The notes under the pieces are model-generated. The model ran no database searches. It was not told where the DNA came from and was given only the letters and a program-made list of their open reading frames with translations. Positions 8,845 to 19,576 of a DNA stretch of 64,000 nucleotides are shown piece by piece. Positions within the stretch are counted from its first letter, which is position 1. Each line of letters begins with the position of its first letter. Position numbers and translations under genes: made by a program. Source of the DNA: Allosphingosinicella deserti (GTDB taxonomy: Bacteria > Pseudomonadota > Alphaproteobacteria > Sphingomonadales > Sphingomonadaceae); assembly GCF_003012735.1 (NCBI RefSeq), contig NZ_PXYI01000008.1:62001-126000 (forward strand). Reading direction: 5' to 3'.

Positions 8845-9681
8845 TCAGAGGCTAAGCGTGCCTTCGATCACCGTCACGCACTGCCCGCCGAGGATCGCCC
8901 GGTCGCCGTCTCGGCGGCATGTCAGCGCGCCGCCGCGGCGGCTCGCCTGGAAGGCCGTGAACCGGTCGCGGCCGAGGCGGTCGCACCAGAAGGGAACGAG
9001 CGCGCCATGGGCCGAGCCGGTCACGGGGTCCTCGTCGACGCCCCAGGCGGGCACGAACACCCGGCTTACCACGTCGTGGCCGTCGCTCCCCGGCGCGGTC
9101 ACGATCACCATCAGCTCGATCTCGCCCAGCCGCTTCATGTCCGGGGCGCAGCGGCGGACCGCCTCCTCGTCCTCGAACAGTACGATCGCGGTGGCCTCCG
9201 CGCCCTGGTAGCTGAGGAAGACCCTGCACGTTTCCCGGCTCGCCGCATCCTGGGTAAGCAGATCGACAAGTGCACTTCCGTCGTGGCTGACGAAAGGCTT
9301 CAGCGCCTCGCCCGTCGCTTCCGCAACCAGGGTCACCGGCAGATCGAGCGTGTAGCCGTCTCCGTCGCGTCCGACAATCAGGATGCCTGCCTTGCGCGTG
9401 CGGAAGCGGACCTGCTCTCCTTCGATCAGAACGTGGCCGCTCGCCAGGGTCGCGTGTCCGCATAGGGCAACCTCGGTCGTCGGCGTGAACCAGCGCAGCT
9501 CGTAATCGGCGTCGCCCGTTGTCGGCACCGTGAATGCCGTTTCGCTGAGATTATTCTCCTCGGCGATCGCCTGCATGGTCGCGTCAGCCAGCCACTCCTC
9601 CAGCGGGACCACCGCGGCGGGATTTCCGGTGAACGGACGGTTGGCAAAGGCGTCGACTTGGACGAGACGATATTCGGACAT
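8845..9681 (-). CDS. PhzF family epimerase/isomerase
   Basis: A 278-residue PhzF-fold protein. It shows the N-terminal VDAFANRPFTGNPAAVV motif, EENNLSETAFTVP with the conserved Glu, ELRWFTPTTEVALCGHATLA, and the second-half motif GVDEDPVTGSAHGAL. PhzF proteins catalyse proton shifts on small acids. Phenazine synthesis is one case, but no phenazine genes are nearby, so the substrate is open. It may be co-transcribed with the reductase downstream. Confidence 0.92.
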   Translation of the reverse strand: MSEYRLVQVDAFANRPFTGNPAAVVPLEEWLADATMQAIAEENNLSETAFTVPTTGDADYELRWFTPTTEVALCGHATLASGHVLIEGEQVRFRTRKAGILIVGRDGDGYTLDLPVTLVAEATGEALKPFVSHDGSALVDLLTQDAASRETCRVFLSYQGAEATAIVLFEDEEAVRRCAPDMKRLGEIELMVIVTAPGSDGHDVVSRVFVPAWGVDEDPVTGSAHGALVPFWCDRLGRDRFTAFQASRRGGALTCRRDGDRAILGGQCVTVIEGTLSL

Positions 9682-9889
9682 GTTAGACTCCGGCCGTGGG
9701 ACACCCGGGACTAGCGAAGAGCGAAACGGAGTGACAGTGGCTCCACCCCATCTTCCTGCTCCTCACCCTTGAGGGCGAGGCCGGGGCGCGGGTGGACTCG
9801 ATATCGGGGCTCCACCGGGTCACGCGCGCAGCGCATCTACAAGCGTTCCCGCGGCCCTCGGCACCCGCAAGCGCCTTCCTGGGGCTTTG

Positions 9890-10855
9890 TCATTTCCGCG
9901 GCGTCAGATCCGTCTCCGCCAGCGGATTGCCGGGTTGATCGACCTGGCCTTCCGGATCGACGTGGATCAGGATCTCACAGCCTGGGAATTCCTCCTCGAG
10001 CTTGTGCTCGACCTCGTCCATGACGCGGTGCGCCTCGGCGACGGTCATCTCGGGATCGACCCAGACGTGGAACTGGACGAAATCGTGGGCGCCGCTGGTG
10101 CGGGTGCGCAGATCGTGCATGCCCTTGAGCTCGGGATGGCGGGAGGCGGCTTCGATGAAGCGGCGGCGCTTCTCCTCGGGCCATTCGCGGTCCATCAACT
10201 GGTCGATCGCCCGCGCCGACGCCCGCCAGGCGCCGAACAACAGCCACAGGGCGATGACGATCCCGAACAGGGGGTCTGCGCCGGAAAGGCCGAGATATTG
10301 ATCGACGACCAGCGCCGCGATCACCGATGCGTTGAGCAGGAGATCCGATTGATAATGGACGTGATCCGCCTCGATCGCCACCGAACCGGTGCGGGCGATC
10401 ACCCGCCGCTGGTACGACAGCAGGGCAAGGGTGGTGGCGATCGCAAGCAGCGAAACCCCGATTCCATATTCCGCATCGGCGGTGACCGTGCCGGCGATCA
10501 GCCGATCGACCGCGCGCCAGGCGATGCCGATCGCAGACGCGGTGATCAGCGCCACCTGGCCGAGCGCCGCCAGCGCTTCGGCCTTCCCGTGTCCGAAGCG
10601 ATGGCCCTCGTCGGCCGGCGCGGCAGCGACGCGAACACCGTACAGCGTGATCAAGGATGCGATCACGTCGAGGGCGGTGTCGGCGAGCGAGCCGAGCATC
10701 GCCACCGATCCGGTCGTCCAGGCGGCGAAGGCCTTGAGCAGAAGCAGGAACAGCGCAACCGAGACGCTGGCGACCGCGGCACGCTTGGCAAGGTTCGCTC
10801 CGCCCGCCCGCGGGCCAGCCTCGTGCGCCGCGCCGTGAACATGCGCTCGGGTCAC
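9890..10855 (-). CDS. Cation diffusion facilitator family transporter (FieF-like)
   Basis: A 321-residue CDF efflux protein with about six membrane segments and a cytoplasmic C-terminal domain. Metal-site motifs are in TM2 ([13 protein letters not shown]) and TM5 ([12 protein letters not shown]). The C-terminal domain has [13 protein letters not shown] and HVWVDPEMT. It exports divalent cations (Zn, Fe or similar) by proton antiport. The GTG start at 10855 overlaps the pdxH stop as GTGA, which fixes the start and suggests translational coupling. A long N-terminal His-containing stretch (THAHVHG-like) precedes TM1. Confidence 0.9.
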   Translation of the reverse strand: MTRAHVHGAAHEAGPRAGGANLAKRAAVASVSVALFLLLLKAFAAWTTGSVAMLGSLADTALDVIASLITLYGVRVAAAPADEGHRFGHGKAEALAALGQVALITASAIGIAWRAVDRLIAGTVTADAEYGIGVSLLAIATTLALLSYQRRVIARTGSVAIEADHVHYQSDLLLNASVIAALVVDQYLGLSGADPLFGIVIALWLLFGAWRASARAIDQLMDREWPEEKRRRFIEAASRHPELKGMHDLRTRTSGAHDFVQFHVWVDPEMTVAEAHRVMDEVEHKLEEEFPGCEILIHVDPEGQVDQPGNPLAETDLTPRK

Positions 10856-11430
10856 GGGTAGAGCAGGCCCTCGCTCCAACCGTCATCGGCTCGGGTGAAC
10901 AGGCGCCGTTCGTGGAGCCGATGAGCGCGGTCGTTCCAGAACTCGATCCGAACCGGGACGACTCGGAAGCCCGACCAGCGCGGCGGCCGGGGTACGTTCT
11001 GGCCCTCAAAACGTGCGCGGAGCTCGTCGTAGCGGGTCTCGAAGGTCGCGCGTGTGTCGAGCGGTCGCGACTGATCGGAGGCCCATGCTCCGAGCTGGCT
11101 GTCGCGGCTGCGGGTGGCGAAATAGGCGTCGGCTTCTTCTTCGGAGACCGGTCCGACCGGGCCTTCGATGCGCACCTGTCGCCGAAGCGACTTCCAGTGG
11201 AACAGCAGCCCGGCATGCGGGTTGCCGGCGAGTTCGCCGCCCTTTCGGCTGTCGAGATTGGTGTAGAAGACGAAGCCGCGCTCATCGTGGCCCTTGAGCA
11301 GCACCATCCGCACCGACGGCTGTCCCGAACGATCGGCAGTGGCCAGTGCCATGGCGTTGGGATCGTTCGGCTCCGAAAGCCGCGCCTCTGCCATCCAGGT
11401 TTCGAACAATGCGTGGGGATCATCAACCAT
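10852..11430 (-). CDS. pdxH: Pyridoxamine 5'-phosphate oxidase
   Basis: A 192-residue FMN enzyme that oxidises PNP/PMP to pyridoxal 5'-phosphate. Family blocks: [61 protein letters not shown], and a C-terminal [16 protein letters not shown] segment that contributes to PLP/FMN binding. The start at 11430 gives the usual length. It diverges from the dnaJ-like gene and overlaps the CDF gene. Confidence 0.95.
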   Translation of the reverse strand: MVDDPHALFETWMAEARLSEPNDPNAMALATADRSGQPSVRMVLLKGHDERGFVFYTNLDSRKGGELAGNPHAGLLFHWKSLRRQVRIEGPVGPVSEEEADAYFATRSRDSQLGAWASDQSRPLDTRATFETRYDELRARFEGQNVPRPPRWSGFRVVPVRIEFWNDRAHRLHERRLFTRADDGWSEGLLYP

Positions 11431-11561
11431 GGCCGCTCTTTGCCGCCGATCCAATTTCGGCACAAGGCAACGCTTGCGCGCGCGCGGGTGCGGCCCCATT
11501 TCGACGCTGTTGCTCATTTGCAACAATGGACTTTTGAGCGATGGTGGAGAACGAAGCGCGC

Positions 11562-12515
11562 ATGGCTGATCTCTATTCAACACTCGGCGTGAAGCGCGAT
11601 TCCGATGAAGCGGCGATCAAGAAGGCGTATCGCAAGCTCGCCAAGGAACTGCATCCGGACCGCAACCGCGACAATCCGGCCGCATCCGAGAAATTCGCCA
11701 AGGTCACGCAGGCCTATGACATCCTCACCGACAAGGACAAGCGCGCCCGCTACGATCGGGGCGAGATCGACGAGGACGGCAATCCAAAGGGCTTCAACTT
11801 CGGCGGTGGAGCCGGCGGCGCAGGGGCCGGCGGCCCGGGCGGGTATGGGCGTGGGCCGCAAGGTGGGTTCGGCGGCGAGGAAGTGGATCTTTCGGAGGTG
11901 TTCGAGGGCTTGTTCGGCGGCGGAGCGCAGCGCCGCGGCGGCTTTGGCGGCTTTGGGGGTTTCGGCGGCCGCCGCGCGCCGCCGCCGCAGAAAGGCGCCG
12001 ATACGGTCTATCGGCTTGCGGTTCCTTTCGAGGACGCAGCGACGCTGAAGGAGCAGCGGGTTACTCTCCAAGGCGGCAAGACGGTGTCGATCAAGCTGCC
12101 CAAAGGTGTCGAGGAAGGCGCCAAGATCCGCCTCGCCGGCCAGGGTCAGCAGGGCGGTGCCGGTAATGGCGATGCGATCGTTACGATCGCCATCACCCCC
12201 CACCGTTTCTACACTCGGGAGGGCGACAACATTCGCCTGGATCTGCCGATCAGCCTCGACGAAGCCGTGCTCGGCGGCAAGGTCAAGGTCCCCACCGTCG
12301 ATGGCCCCGTCATGGTTTCGATTCCTGCGGGCTCGTCTTCAGGCAAGACACTGCGCCTGAAAGGCAAGGGTTTCACCGGCAAGAGCGGCGTCCGCGGCGA
12401 TCAACTGGTCACGCTGATGATCGAGATCCCGGCCGACGATCCTGAGCTTGCCGGCTTCATTCAAAGCTGGAGCCGAAAGGGCAAAGGAAACCCAAGGGCA
12501 GGGCTGGGCGTCTAG
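11562..12515 (+). CDS. DnaJ-like co-chaperone (type B, no zinc finger)
   Basis: A 317-residue J-protein. The J domain (residues 1-70) has the HPDR motif in [11 protein letters not shown] Gly/Phe-rich linker follows at about 80-150 ([11 protein letters not shown]). The C-terminal peptide-binding domains come next ([32 protein letters not shown]). There is no CxxCxGxG zinc repeat, so it is CbpA-like and stimulates DnaK. I start at 11562 ([10 protein letters not shown]); an upstream in-frame ATG at 11541 would add seven residues. It is the first gene of a six-gene run, 6 nt before the next. Confidence 0.92.
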   Translation: MADLYSTLGVKRDSDEAAIKKAYRKLAKELHPDRNRDNPAASEKFAKVTQAYDILTDKDKRARYDRGEIDEDGNPKGFNFGGGAGGAGAGGPGGYGRGPQGGFGGEEVDLSEVFEGLFGGGAQRRGGFGGFGGFGGRRAPPPQKGADTVYRLAVPFEDAATLKEQRVTLQGGKTVSIKLPKGVEEGAKIRLAGQGQQGGAGNGDAIVTIAITPHRFYTREGDNIRLDLPISLDEAVLGGKVKVPTVDGPVMVSIPAGSSSGKTLRLKGKGFTGKSGVRGDQLVTLMIEIPADDPELAGFIQSWSRKGKGNPRAGLGV

Positions 12516-12521
12516 CCACTC

Positions 12522-13490
12522 GTGCAGACCATATCGCCCGAATCTCCGGAAGCCCGGCGCAAGCGCCTCGCCAAGACACGCCAGCGCTTCGGCCAAATCC
12601 GGAATCGGATGCGGCCGGGCCAATATCCGTTCGAGGTGATGAAGCGGGTCGGCCTCGGAGTCTATACGGATGGCTTCATCCACGCCGGCAACCTCGCTTA
12701 CCTTTCGCTGATGACGGTGTTCCCGTTCGTCATCGTCGCCGCGGCGGCCGCGCGCCTGTTCGGCCAGACGGAGGGCGGGCTGCAGGCGGTACAGGCGTTG
12801 CTGCAGACGATGCCGCCCGACGTGGCGGATGTCCTGCGCAAGCCGATCAGCGACGTGCTCGCCGCCCGCTCCGGCAACTTGCTGTGGCTCGGCGCGCTCG
12901 TCGGCCTGTGGACCACGGGCAGCTTCATCGAGACGATCCGCGATATCCTGCGCCGTGCCTACGGCGTCACCGGCGGCGCGCCTTTCTGGGAATATCGGCT
13001 CGGCTCGGTCGGGCTGATCGTCGCATCGGTGCTGATGATGCTGATCTCGTTCAGCGCCTCGATCCTGCTGTCGAGCATCACCCAGTTCATCTCCCGCGTG
13101 ATCCCGCGTGCGGAGGATGTGATCGGCTTGCTGACCCTGTTCCGGATCGTGCCCGGGCTGATCCTGTTCGGGTCGATCTACCTCATCTTCGTCTCGCTGA
13201 CTCCCCGCCGCTACCGCAAGATGAAGTGCAAGAAATGGCCTGGCGCCCTGTTCGTCACCCTATGGTGGCTGGCGACGACGGCTTTGCTGCCAGTGGCGCT
13301 GTCGAGCCTCGGCGGCTACGATCTCACCTATGGCAGCCTCGCCGGGGTGATCATCGCGCTGTTTTTCTTCTTCGTGATCGGCCTCGGTGTGGTTATCGGC
13401 GCACAGCTCAACGCGGCACTGGCGGAACCGCCGGAACCAAGCGTAGAGGAGCAGCACGAAGCGACGAAGGCGGTAGGGGAAGCGGAATGA
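12522..13490 (+). CDS. YihY/BrkB-type inner-membrane protein
   Basis: A 322-residue integral membrane protein with about six membrane segments. Family motifs are DGFIHAGNLAYLSLMTVFPF, then LWTTGSFIETIRDILRRAYG and DLTYGSLAGVIIALFFFFV. The family was once called ribonuclease BN, but that assignment was wrong; its real role is unknown. A charged N-terminus precedes TM1. The start is GTG, 6 nt after the dnaJ stop, and the stop overlaps the fabI ATG. Confidence 0.9.
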   Translation: MQTISPESPEARRKRLAKTRQRFGQIRNRMRPGQYPFEVMKRVGLGVYTDGFIHAGNLAYLSLMTVFPFVIVAAAAARLFGQTEGGLQAVQALLQTMPPDVADVLRKPISDVLAARSGNLLWLGALVGLWTTGSFIETIRDILRRAYGVTGGAPFWEYRLGSVGLIVASVLMMLISFSASILLSSITQFISRVIPRAEDVIGLLTLFRIVPGLILFGSIYLIFVSLTPRRYRKMKCKKWPGALFVTLWWLATTALLPVALSSLGGYDLTYGSLAGVIIALFFFFVIGLGVVIGAQLNAALAEPPEPSVEEQHEATKAVGEAE

Positions 13491-14290
13491 CGGGGTTGAT
13501 GGCGGGCAAACGCGGGCTGATCATGGGCCTCGCGAACGACAAATCGCTCGCCTGGGGAATTGCCAAGAAGCTTGGAGAGCAGGGCGCAGAGCTCGCTTTC
13601 TCCTATCAGGGCGAGGCGCTGCAAAAGCGTGTCGCACCGCTGGCGCAACAGCTCGGATCCGATTTCCTACTGGAATGCGACGTCTCCGATCCGGCCGGCA
13701 TCGACGCTACGTTCGAAGCGCTGAAGCAGCGCTGGGACACGATCGATTTTGTCGTCCACGCGATCGGCTTTTCGGACAAGAACGAGCTGCGCGGCAAATA
13801 TGTCGAGACCAGCCTCGAGAATTTCCTGCTGACGATGAACGTCTCTGCGTACAGCTTCACCGCGATCGCCAATCGTGCCCGCGCGATGATGCCGAACGGC
13901 GGCAGTCTGCTCACCTTGTCCTATTACGGCGCCGAGAAGGTGATCCCCCATTACAACGTCATGGGTCTCGCCAAATCGGCGCTGGAGACCAGCGTCAAAT
14001 ATCTCGCCATGGATCTGGGGCCGGAGAATATCCGGGTCAACGCCATCTCCGCCGGTCCGATCAAGACCTTGGCGGCGAGCGGGATCGGCGACTTCCGCTA
14101 CATCCTCAAGTGGAACGAATATAACAGCCCGCTCCGCCGCAACGTCACCATCGACGATGTCGGCGGCGCCGGCCTGTATCTTCTGTCCGATCTCGCCTCG
14201 GGGGTGACCGGCGAGATCCACCATGTCGATGCCGGCTACAATGTCGTCGGCATGAAGGCGGAGGACGCGCCGGACATCGCGACCACGTGA
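13487..14290 (+). CDS. fabI: Enoyl-[acyl-carrier-protein] reductase (NADH), FabI
   Basis: A 267-residue short-chain-dehydrogenase-fold reductase completing each elongation cycle of type II fatty acid synthesis. Signs of FabI rather than ordinary [19 protein letters not shown] as the NAD-binding start, and the [20 protein letters not shown] block with the two Tyr and Lys of the active site. [12 protein letters not shown] follows. It is embedded in an overlapping run (ATGA with yihY, GTGA with the GNAT gene). Confidence 0.96.
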   Translation: MTGLMAGKRGLIMGLANDKSLAWGIAKKLGEQGAELAFSYQGEALQKRVAPLAQQLGSDFLLECDVSDPAGIDATFEALKQRWDTIDFVVHAIGFSDKNELRGKYVETSLENFLLTMNVSAYSFTAIANRARAMMPNGGSLLTLSYYGAEKVIPHYNVMGLAKSALETSVKYLAMDLGPENIRVNAISAGPIKTLAASGIGDFRYILKWNEYNSPLRRNVTIDDVGGAGLYLLSDLASGVTGEIHHVDAGYNVVGMKAEDAPDIATT

Positions 14291-14838
14291 GCGGCTTCCG
14301 CGAGAGCGGGTTCGGCGAGGGCGGCAGCCGCAGCATCCGGCCGGCGGAGCCGCGCGACGCCGCCGCGATCCGCGCCGTCCACCTGCTCGCCTTCCCGACC
14401 CCTGCCGAGGCCGCGCTCGTCGATCGCCTCGAGCGCGACGGCGACGCGACCGTCTCGCTCGTCGCCGATCAGGAAGGCGAGGTGATCGCCCATCTGCTGC
14501 TCAGCCGGATGCGGGTGGAGGGCGACGGCAGGACCCATCGCGCGGCCGGTCTCGGCCCGATCGGCGTGCTGCCGCCCCTGCAGCGCAGCGGCCTCGGATC
14601 GAACCTGATCCGGGGTGCGCTCGCCATCGCAGAGGCGACCCGGGAAGAGCTCGTCTTCGTGCTCGGCGAACCCGAATATTACGGACGCTTCGGCTTTTCG
14701 GCCGAAACGGCATCGCCGTTCGCCTCGCCTTATGCCGGGCCCTATCTGATGGCCCTGGCTTTCGGCGATGCGCCGCGTCCCGCGCGCGGCAAGGCCGATT
14801 ACGCGCCCGCCTTCACCGCGCTTGGGATCACCGCATGA
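14287..14838 (+). CDS. GNAT family N-acetyltransferase
   Basis: A 183-residue acetyltransferase. The fold is recognised from [17 protein letters not shown], the acetyl-CoA loop region [20 protein letters not shown], and [14 protein letters not shown], which is typical of the YhbS-like subfamily. The acetyl acceptor is unknown. The GTG start overlaps the fabI stop and the stop overlaps the aroC ATG, so it is translated in the same operon. Confidence 0.88.
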   Translation: MSGFRESGFGEGGSRSIRPAEPRDAAAIRAVHLLAFPTPAEAALVDRLERDGDATVSLVADQEGEVIAHLLLSRMRVEGDGRTHRAAGLGPIGVLPPLQRSGLGSNLIRGALAIAEATREELVFVLGEPEYYGRFGFSAETASPFASPYAGPYLMALAFGDAPRPARGKADYAPAFTALGITA

Positions 14839-15905
14839 GCTTCAACACGTTTGGACGCGCCTTCCGATTCACCACCTGGGGCGAGAGCCACGGGCCGGCG
14901 CTCGGCGCGGTGGTCGACGGCTGCCCGCCGTTGTTGGCGCTTTCGGAGGCCGACATCCAGCCTTGGCTCGACAAGCGCCGTCCCGGCACCAGCCGCTTCA
15001 CCACCCAGCGCCGCGAGCCCGATCAGGTGCGGATCCTGTCTGGCGTGTTCGAAGGCAACACTACCGGAACGCCGATCAGCCTGATGATCGAGAATGTCGA
15101 TCAGCGATCGAAGGATTATGGCGAGAGCGCGCCGCCTTACCGTCCCGGTCATGCCGACTACGCCTATGATGCCAAATACGGCATTCGCGACTGGCGCGGC
15201 GGAGGGCGCAGCTCGGCGCGCGAGACCGCGGCGCGGGTCGCTGCCGGTGCCGTCGCCCGGCTGGTCGTCCCCGAAGTGTCGATCCGCGCCTATGTCGTCG
15301 AAATCGGCGGCGACCGCATCGATCCGGCCGCGTTCGACGATGCGGCGATCGACGACAATCCCTTTTTCTGTCCGGACCGTGCCGCCGCGGCACGATGGGA
15401 GAGCTTGATCGACGCGGCCCGAAAGGACGGTTCCTCGCTCGGCGCGGTGATCGAGTGCGTCGCCACCGGCGTCCCTGCCGGCTGGGGCGCCCCTATCTAC
15501 GCCAAGCTCGACAGCGAACTCGCCGCGGCGATGATGTCGATCAACGCCGTCAAGGGCGTCGAGATCGGCGACGGCTTCGACGCCGCCCGCCTGCGCGGCG
15601 AGGACAATGCCGATCCGATGCGGCCGGGGACGGACGGACGCCCGGACTTCCTCGCCAATCATGCCGGTGGCATCGCCGGCGGCATCTCCACCGGCCAGCC
15701 GGTGGTGGTGCGCGTCGCGTTCAAACCGACTTCCTCCATCCTCACCCCGGTCCCGTCGATCACGCCTGCCGGCGAAGCGGCGGACGCGGTCACCAGGGGC
15801 CGTCACGATCCCTGCGTCGGCATCCGCGGCGCGCCGGTGGTCGAGGCGATGATGGCGCTGGTGCTGGCGGATCAGAAGATGCTGCAGCGGGCGCAGCGGG
15901 GATGA
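14835..15905 (+). CDS. aroC: Chorismate synthase
   Basis: A 356-residue enzyme converting EPSP to chorismate with reduced FMN, the last shikimate-pathway step. All family signatures are visible: [53 protein letters not shown], and [19 protein letters not shown]. It feeds the chorismate mutase and prephenate dehydratase at 51.6-53.9 kb, although the loci are far apart. It overlaps both neighbours by 4 nt. Confidence 0.97.
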   Translation: MSFNTFGRAFRFTTWGESHGPALGAVVDGCPPLLALSEADIQPWLDKRRPGTSRFTTQRREPDQVRILSGVFEGNTTGTPISLMIENVDQRSKDYGESAPPYRPGHADYAYDAKYGIRDWRGGGRSSARETAARVAAGAVARLVVPEVSIRAYVVEIGGDRIDPAAFDDAAIDDNPFFCPDRAAAARWESLIDAARKDGSSLGAVIECVATGVPAGWGAPIYAKLDSELAAAMMSINAVKGVEIGDGFDAARLRGEDNADPMRPGTDGRPDFLANHAGGIAGGISTGQPVVVRVAFKPTSSILTPVPSITPAGEAADAVTRGRHDPCVGIRGAPVVEAMMALVLADQKMLQRAQRG

Positions 15906-16180
15906 GCATGGGCGCCCGGATCCGCGTCACGGGACGGGTGCAGGGCGTCTTCTTCAGGGATTGGACGGTCGATGCGGCGGAAGCGCTCGGCATAAGCGGC
16001 TGGGTGCGCAACCGGCGCGACGGCAGCGTCGAGATCCTCGGCTTCGGCGAAGAGGCGGCTCTGCGAGAGTTGGTTGGTCGGTGTCACCGCGGCCCGGCTG
16101 CGGCGCAGGTGGAGCGGGTCCAGGTGGAAGCGGCAGAGGGCGAAGCGCCGCCAGACTTCACCCGGGAACCGACTGTCTGA
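15902..16180 (+). CDS. Acylphosphatase
   Basis: A 92-residue small enzyme hydrolysing carboxyl-phosphate bonds. It has the catalytic [12 protein letters not shown] loop with the active Arg, and [13 protein letters not shown] with the catalytic Asn. It is the last gene of the 11562-16180 run and overlaps the aroC stop by 4 nt. It converges with the methyltransferase gene, with 39 nt between them. Confidence 0.93.
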   Translation: MSMGARIRVTGRVQGVFFRDWTVDAAEALGISGWVRNRRDGSVEILGFGEEAALRELVGRCHRGPAAAQVERVQVEAAEGEAPPDFTREPTV

Positions 16181-16219
16181 CGGCTGGCGTACCTCTGCGG
16201 AGGGCCGGCAGAGTGGGGG

Positions 16220-16969
16220 CTATGACCTTCGCGTGCCGATTAGCGTGCCCTTGGTCCCGCCATTCCACATCCGGAACGCGAAGTCCGGCCGGGCCTTGCG
16301 CCAACGCCGCGCCACCAGCCGCTCGCCCGGCCGTGCCGCATCGTCGAGGAAGACCGTTCCGCCGGGCGCGATATGGTCGAACAGCGAGGATGCCGCGCCG
16401 CGGGTGAGCGGGTGGATAGTCCAGGGCGGCCCGTCGATCAGCATCATGTCGATGGCGTCGGGAAGCGGCCCATGGGCGTACCACAGGCCCGGCCACCCCT
16501 CCGGCGACGGGCGCAGCGGCACCGCACGCAGATCCGCTTCGAGGCCATGTTCGGCCAGCCAGCGGCGGGTCGAATCGACAAAATCGGCATGTTGCTCGAA
16601 GCTGATCAATTCGCCGCCGCCGGCGAGCTGCAGTGCCTTGGCGATGACCAGGGTCGAGGCGCCGGTGCCGAACTCGACCACCAGCTTCGGACGCGCCTCG
16701 AAGATATGGTCGACGACGAGGCTCAACAGGCCGGCGTCCGCTTTCCACGAGCCGAGGTTCGGCAGCGCATCGGGAGGCAGTGCAAGGCGCTCCAGCAGCG
16801 CCGTGCGGGCTTCCTCCGACCCGCCGTTCAGGCCCTTGAGCAGCCATGGCCAGGTGACCGCGCCGAAGGCGAGGAGGGCAGCCCAGTCGCCGACCGACCG
16901 GTCGCCGGAGCCGATGACGGGTGTTTCCCCGATCCGCGGCAGGAGCTTCGTCGCTTCACGGGTGGTCAT
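16220..16969 (-). CDS. Class I SAM-dependent methyltransferase-like protein
   Basis: A 249-residue protein with the Rossmann glycine motif VVEFGTGASTLVIAKAL near residue 95, followed by ISFEQHADFVDSTRRWL (motif II region) and DMMLIDGPPW. This resembles class I methyltransferases of unknown substrate found near glycan genes. An N-terminal hydrophobic stretch (AALLAFGAVTWPWLL) may be a helix of the fold. It ends convergent to the acylphosphatase gene and starts 13 nt after the purA stop, so it may be read through from purA. Confidence 0.75.
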   Translation of the reverse strand: MTTREATKLLPRIGETPVIGSGDRSVGDWAALLAFGAVTWPWLLKGLNGGSEEARTALLERLALPPDALPNLGSWKADAGLLSLVVDHIFEARPKLVVEFGTGASTLVIAKALQLAGGGELISFEQHADFVDSTRRWLAEHGLEADLRAVPLRPSPEGWPGLWYAHGPLPDAIDMMLIDGPPWTIHPLTRGAASSLFDHIAPGGTVFLDDAARPGERLVARRWRKARPDFAFRMWNGGTKGTLIGTRRS

Positions 16970-16982
16970 CCGGCCGGCTCCG

Positions 16983-18272
<1,290 letters not shown>

Positions 18273-18433
18273 GTATCTACCTTTGAGAAAATCGGATGCG
18301 CTGCCTCTAGAGCCTGATCCCTCGAGGTGGAAGCGCTTTGCAATTCCGTTCCGGAGGTGGGGCTCGACAGACGCTGGAGCCCTCGTTCGGAGGAAGTGCC
18401 GGCGGGAGCGCCCGGTGCGAGCGCATCAGCGGG

Positions 18434-18829
18434 CTAACATCCCAGGCTGATCGACACGAAGCGGTTCTGAGCCTGCGCCACACCATCTTCGGTCTGGACG
18501 ATCGGCCGGTCCTCGCCGACAGCGTCGGCGCCTATTCTGCTCCCAGGGACACCGCGTGCCAGCAACCAGGCTTTCACCGCTCCCGCCCGGCGCGCCGAAA
18601 GCTGCCTGTTGTAAGCGTCGGATCCGGCGCGGTCGGCATGACCGACGATCTTCAGGGGCACGGCGCCCGACATCGCAGCTGCGTTCCTGACATTCTCGAG
18701 GAGCGCAAGCGTGGGCGTGGTGAGGGCGGCGCTCTCCGTATCGAAGAACACCATGAACGGATCACACAAACGAGGAGGGGGCGGGGGAGGCACGGCGAGG
18801 GCGGCAGCTATCAGCAATGGCGTAAGCAT
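18434..18829 (-). CDS. OmpA-family periplasmic protein
   Basis: A 131-residue protein made of a short signal peptide with a proline run (LAVPPPPPPR) and a single OmpA-like domain. The peptidoglycan-binding motif is GHADRAGSDAYNRQLSARRA, with the Asp and Arg that hold diaminopimelate. Cys residues near both ends could form a disulfide. It has no lipobox and no beta-barrel. It is a solitary gene, and its start faces the plus-strand gene at 18910. Confidence 0.85.
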   Translation of the reverse strand: MLTPLLIAAALAVPPPPPPRLCDPFMVFFDTESAALTTPTLALLENVRNAAAMSGAVPLKIVGHADRAGSDAYNRQLSARRAGAVKAWLLARGVPGSRIGADAVGEDRPIVQTEDGVAQAQNRFVSISLGC

Positions 18830-18909
18830 GACTCCAAACTACAGTGAGCGGTGGCAGGGAACCAGTCCTTAACGGACGCCGGGTCATGACGTGCACCGGA
18901 GGGCCGCAC

Positions 18910-19521
18910 GTGAGACCGAAACGGCTGATCTTTACGACCGGGCGTTTGGCCGGGCTGTTCGTGGTGACGGCGCTAGGCGCCTTTCTGATGGGTGCCCTGA
19001 CGTTGAAGGCGGTGCATACCGGCCGAGTCTATGGGTTCATTCGCATCTTCGGCCCCGAGCTGGGCGCGTGGGTGATGGGCGGATTGACCCTGGTTTGTGC
19101 ACTTTGGTCCGGTGTGACCTTGCAGCGGCTCTTCGGCGATCGGACCGCTCTGGCGGTGCGGGATGATGGTATCCTGGTCAACGGCTTCTTCTCGTCACGC
19201 CTGATCCCGTGGCCCCAGGTGGCCGGCATCCGCATGAACACGCTTCGCTACCGGCGTGGCGAGCATTATTACATCAAGGTCGATTGCCGGGAGCGGCCTT
19301 CGGGAGTCGGGCTGATCCATCATCTCGTGGCAGAGCTCGGCAACGGTACCCCGATCGATCTCGTCGGCCTCGATCTCGCGGGCGCGCACGACTGGATCGG
19401 GTTTGCTCTGGCGGAATGGCGCGCCGCACTTCAGCCTCGTCAGGCGCGGGCTCCCGATCGGACCCATGCGACTCCTGCCTCTGCTCGTCCGGGGGGCTTC
19501 GGCCGACGCGGGCTCGGCTGA
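18910..19521 (+). CDS. Two-TM membrane protein with PH-like domain (STM3941-like)
   Basis: A 203-residue protein with two membrane helices (about residues 10-35 and 50-72), then a soluble part resembling the STM3941/PH-like family (LAVRDDGILVNGFFSSRLIPW). The function is unknown. The GTG at 18910 is chosen because GGAGGG stands 7-9 nt before it; an upstream ATG at 18886 lacks a good ribosome site. The C-terminal tail (about 25 residues, Arg/Pro/Ala-rich) looks disordered. Confidence 0.65.
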   Translation: MRPKRLIFTTGRLAGLFVVTALGAFLMGALTLKAVHTGRVYGFIRIFGPELGAWVMGGLTLVCALWSGVTLQRLFGDRTALAVRDDGILVNGFFSSRLIPWPQVAGIRMNTLRYRRGEHYYIKVDCRERPSGVGLIHHLVAELGNGTPIDLVGLDLAGAHDWIGFALAEWRAALQPRQARAPDRTHATPASARPGGFGRRGLG

Positions 19522-19542
19522 ACGATCGATTCCACACGGCTT

Positions 19543-19569
19543 TTCCCTCCCGGCGCAGCCGGGAGGGAA
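19543..19569. terminator. Bidirectional hairpin between convergent genes
   Basis: A perfect 12-bp stem (TTCCCTCCCGGC with its complement) and 3-nt loop lie between the stop of the PH-like gene (19521) and the stop of serA (19577). There is no T-run on either side, but position and strength fit transcript 3'-end formation for both. Confidence 0.6.
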
Positions 19570-19576
19570 TGCGGTC

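Noticed and set aside
18295-18345. TCTAGAGCCTGATC-like sequence upstream of purA resembling dispersed repeats of alphaproteobacteria
   Set aside because: Only one degenerate copy is visible and no partner arm could be matched, so I do not call it a repeat element.
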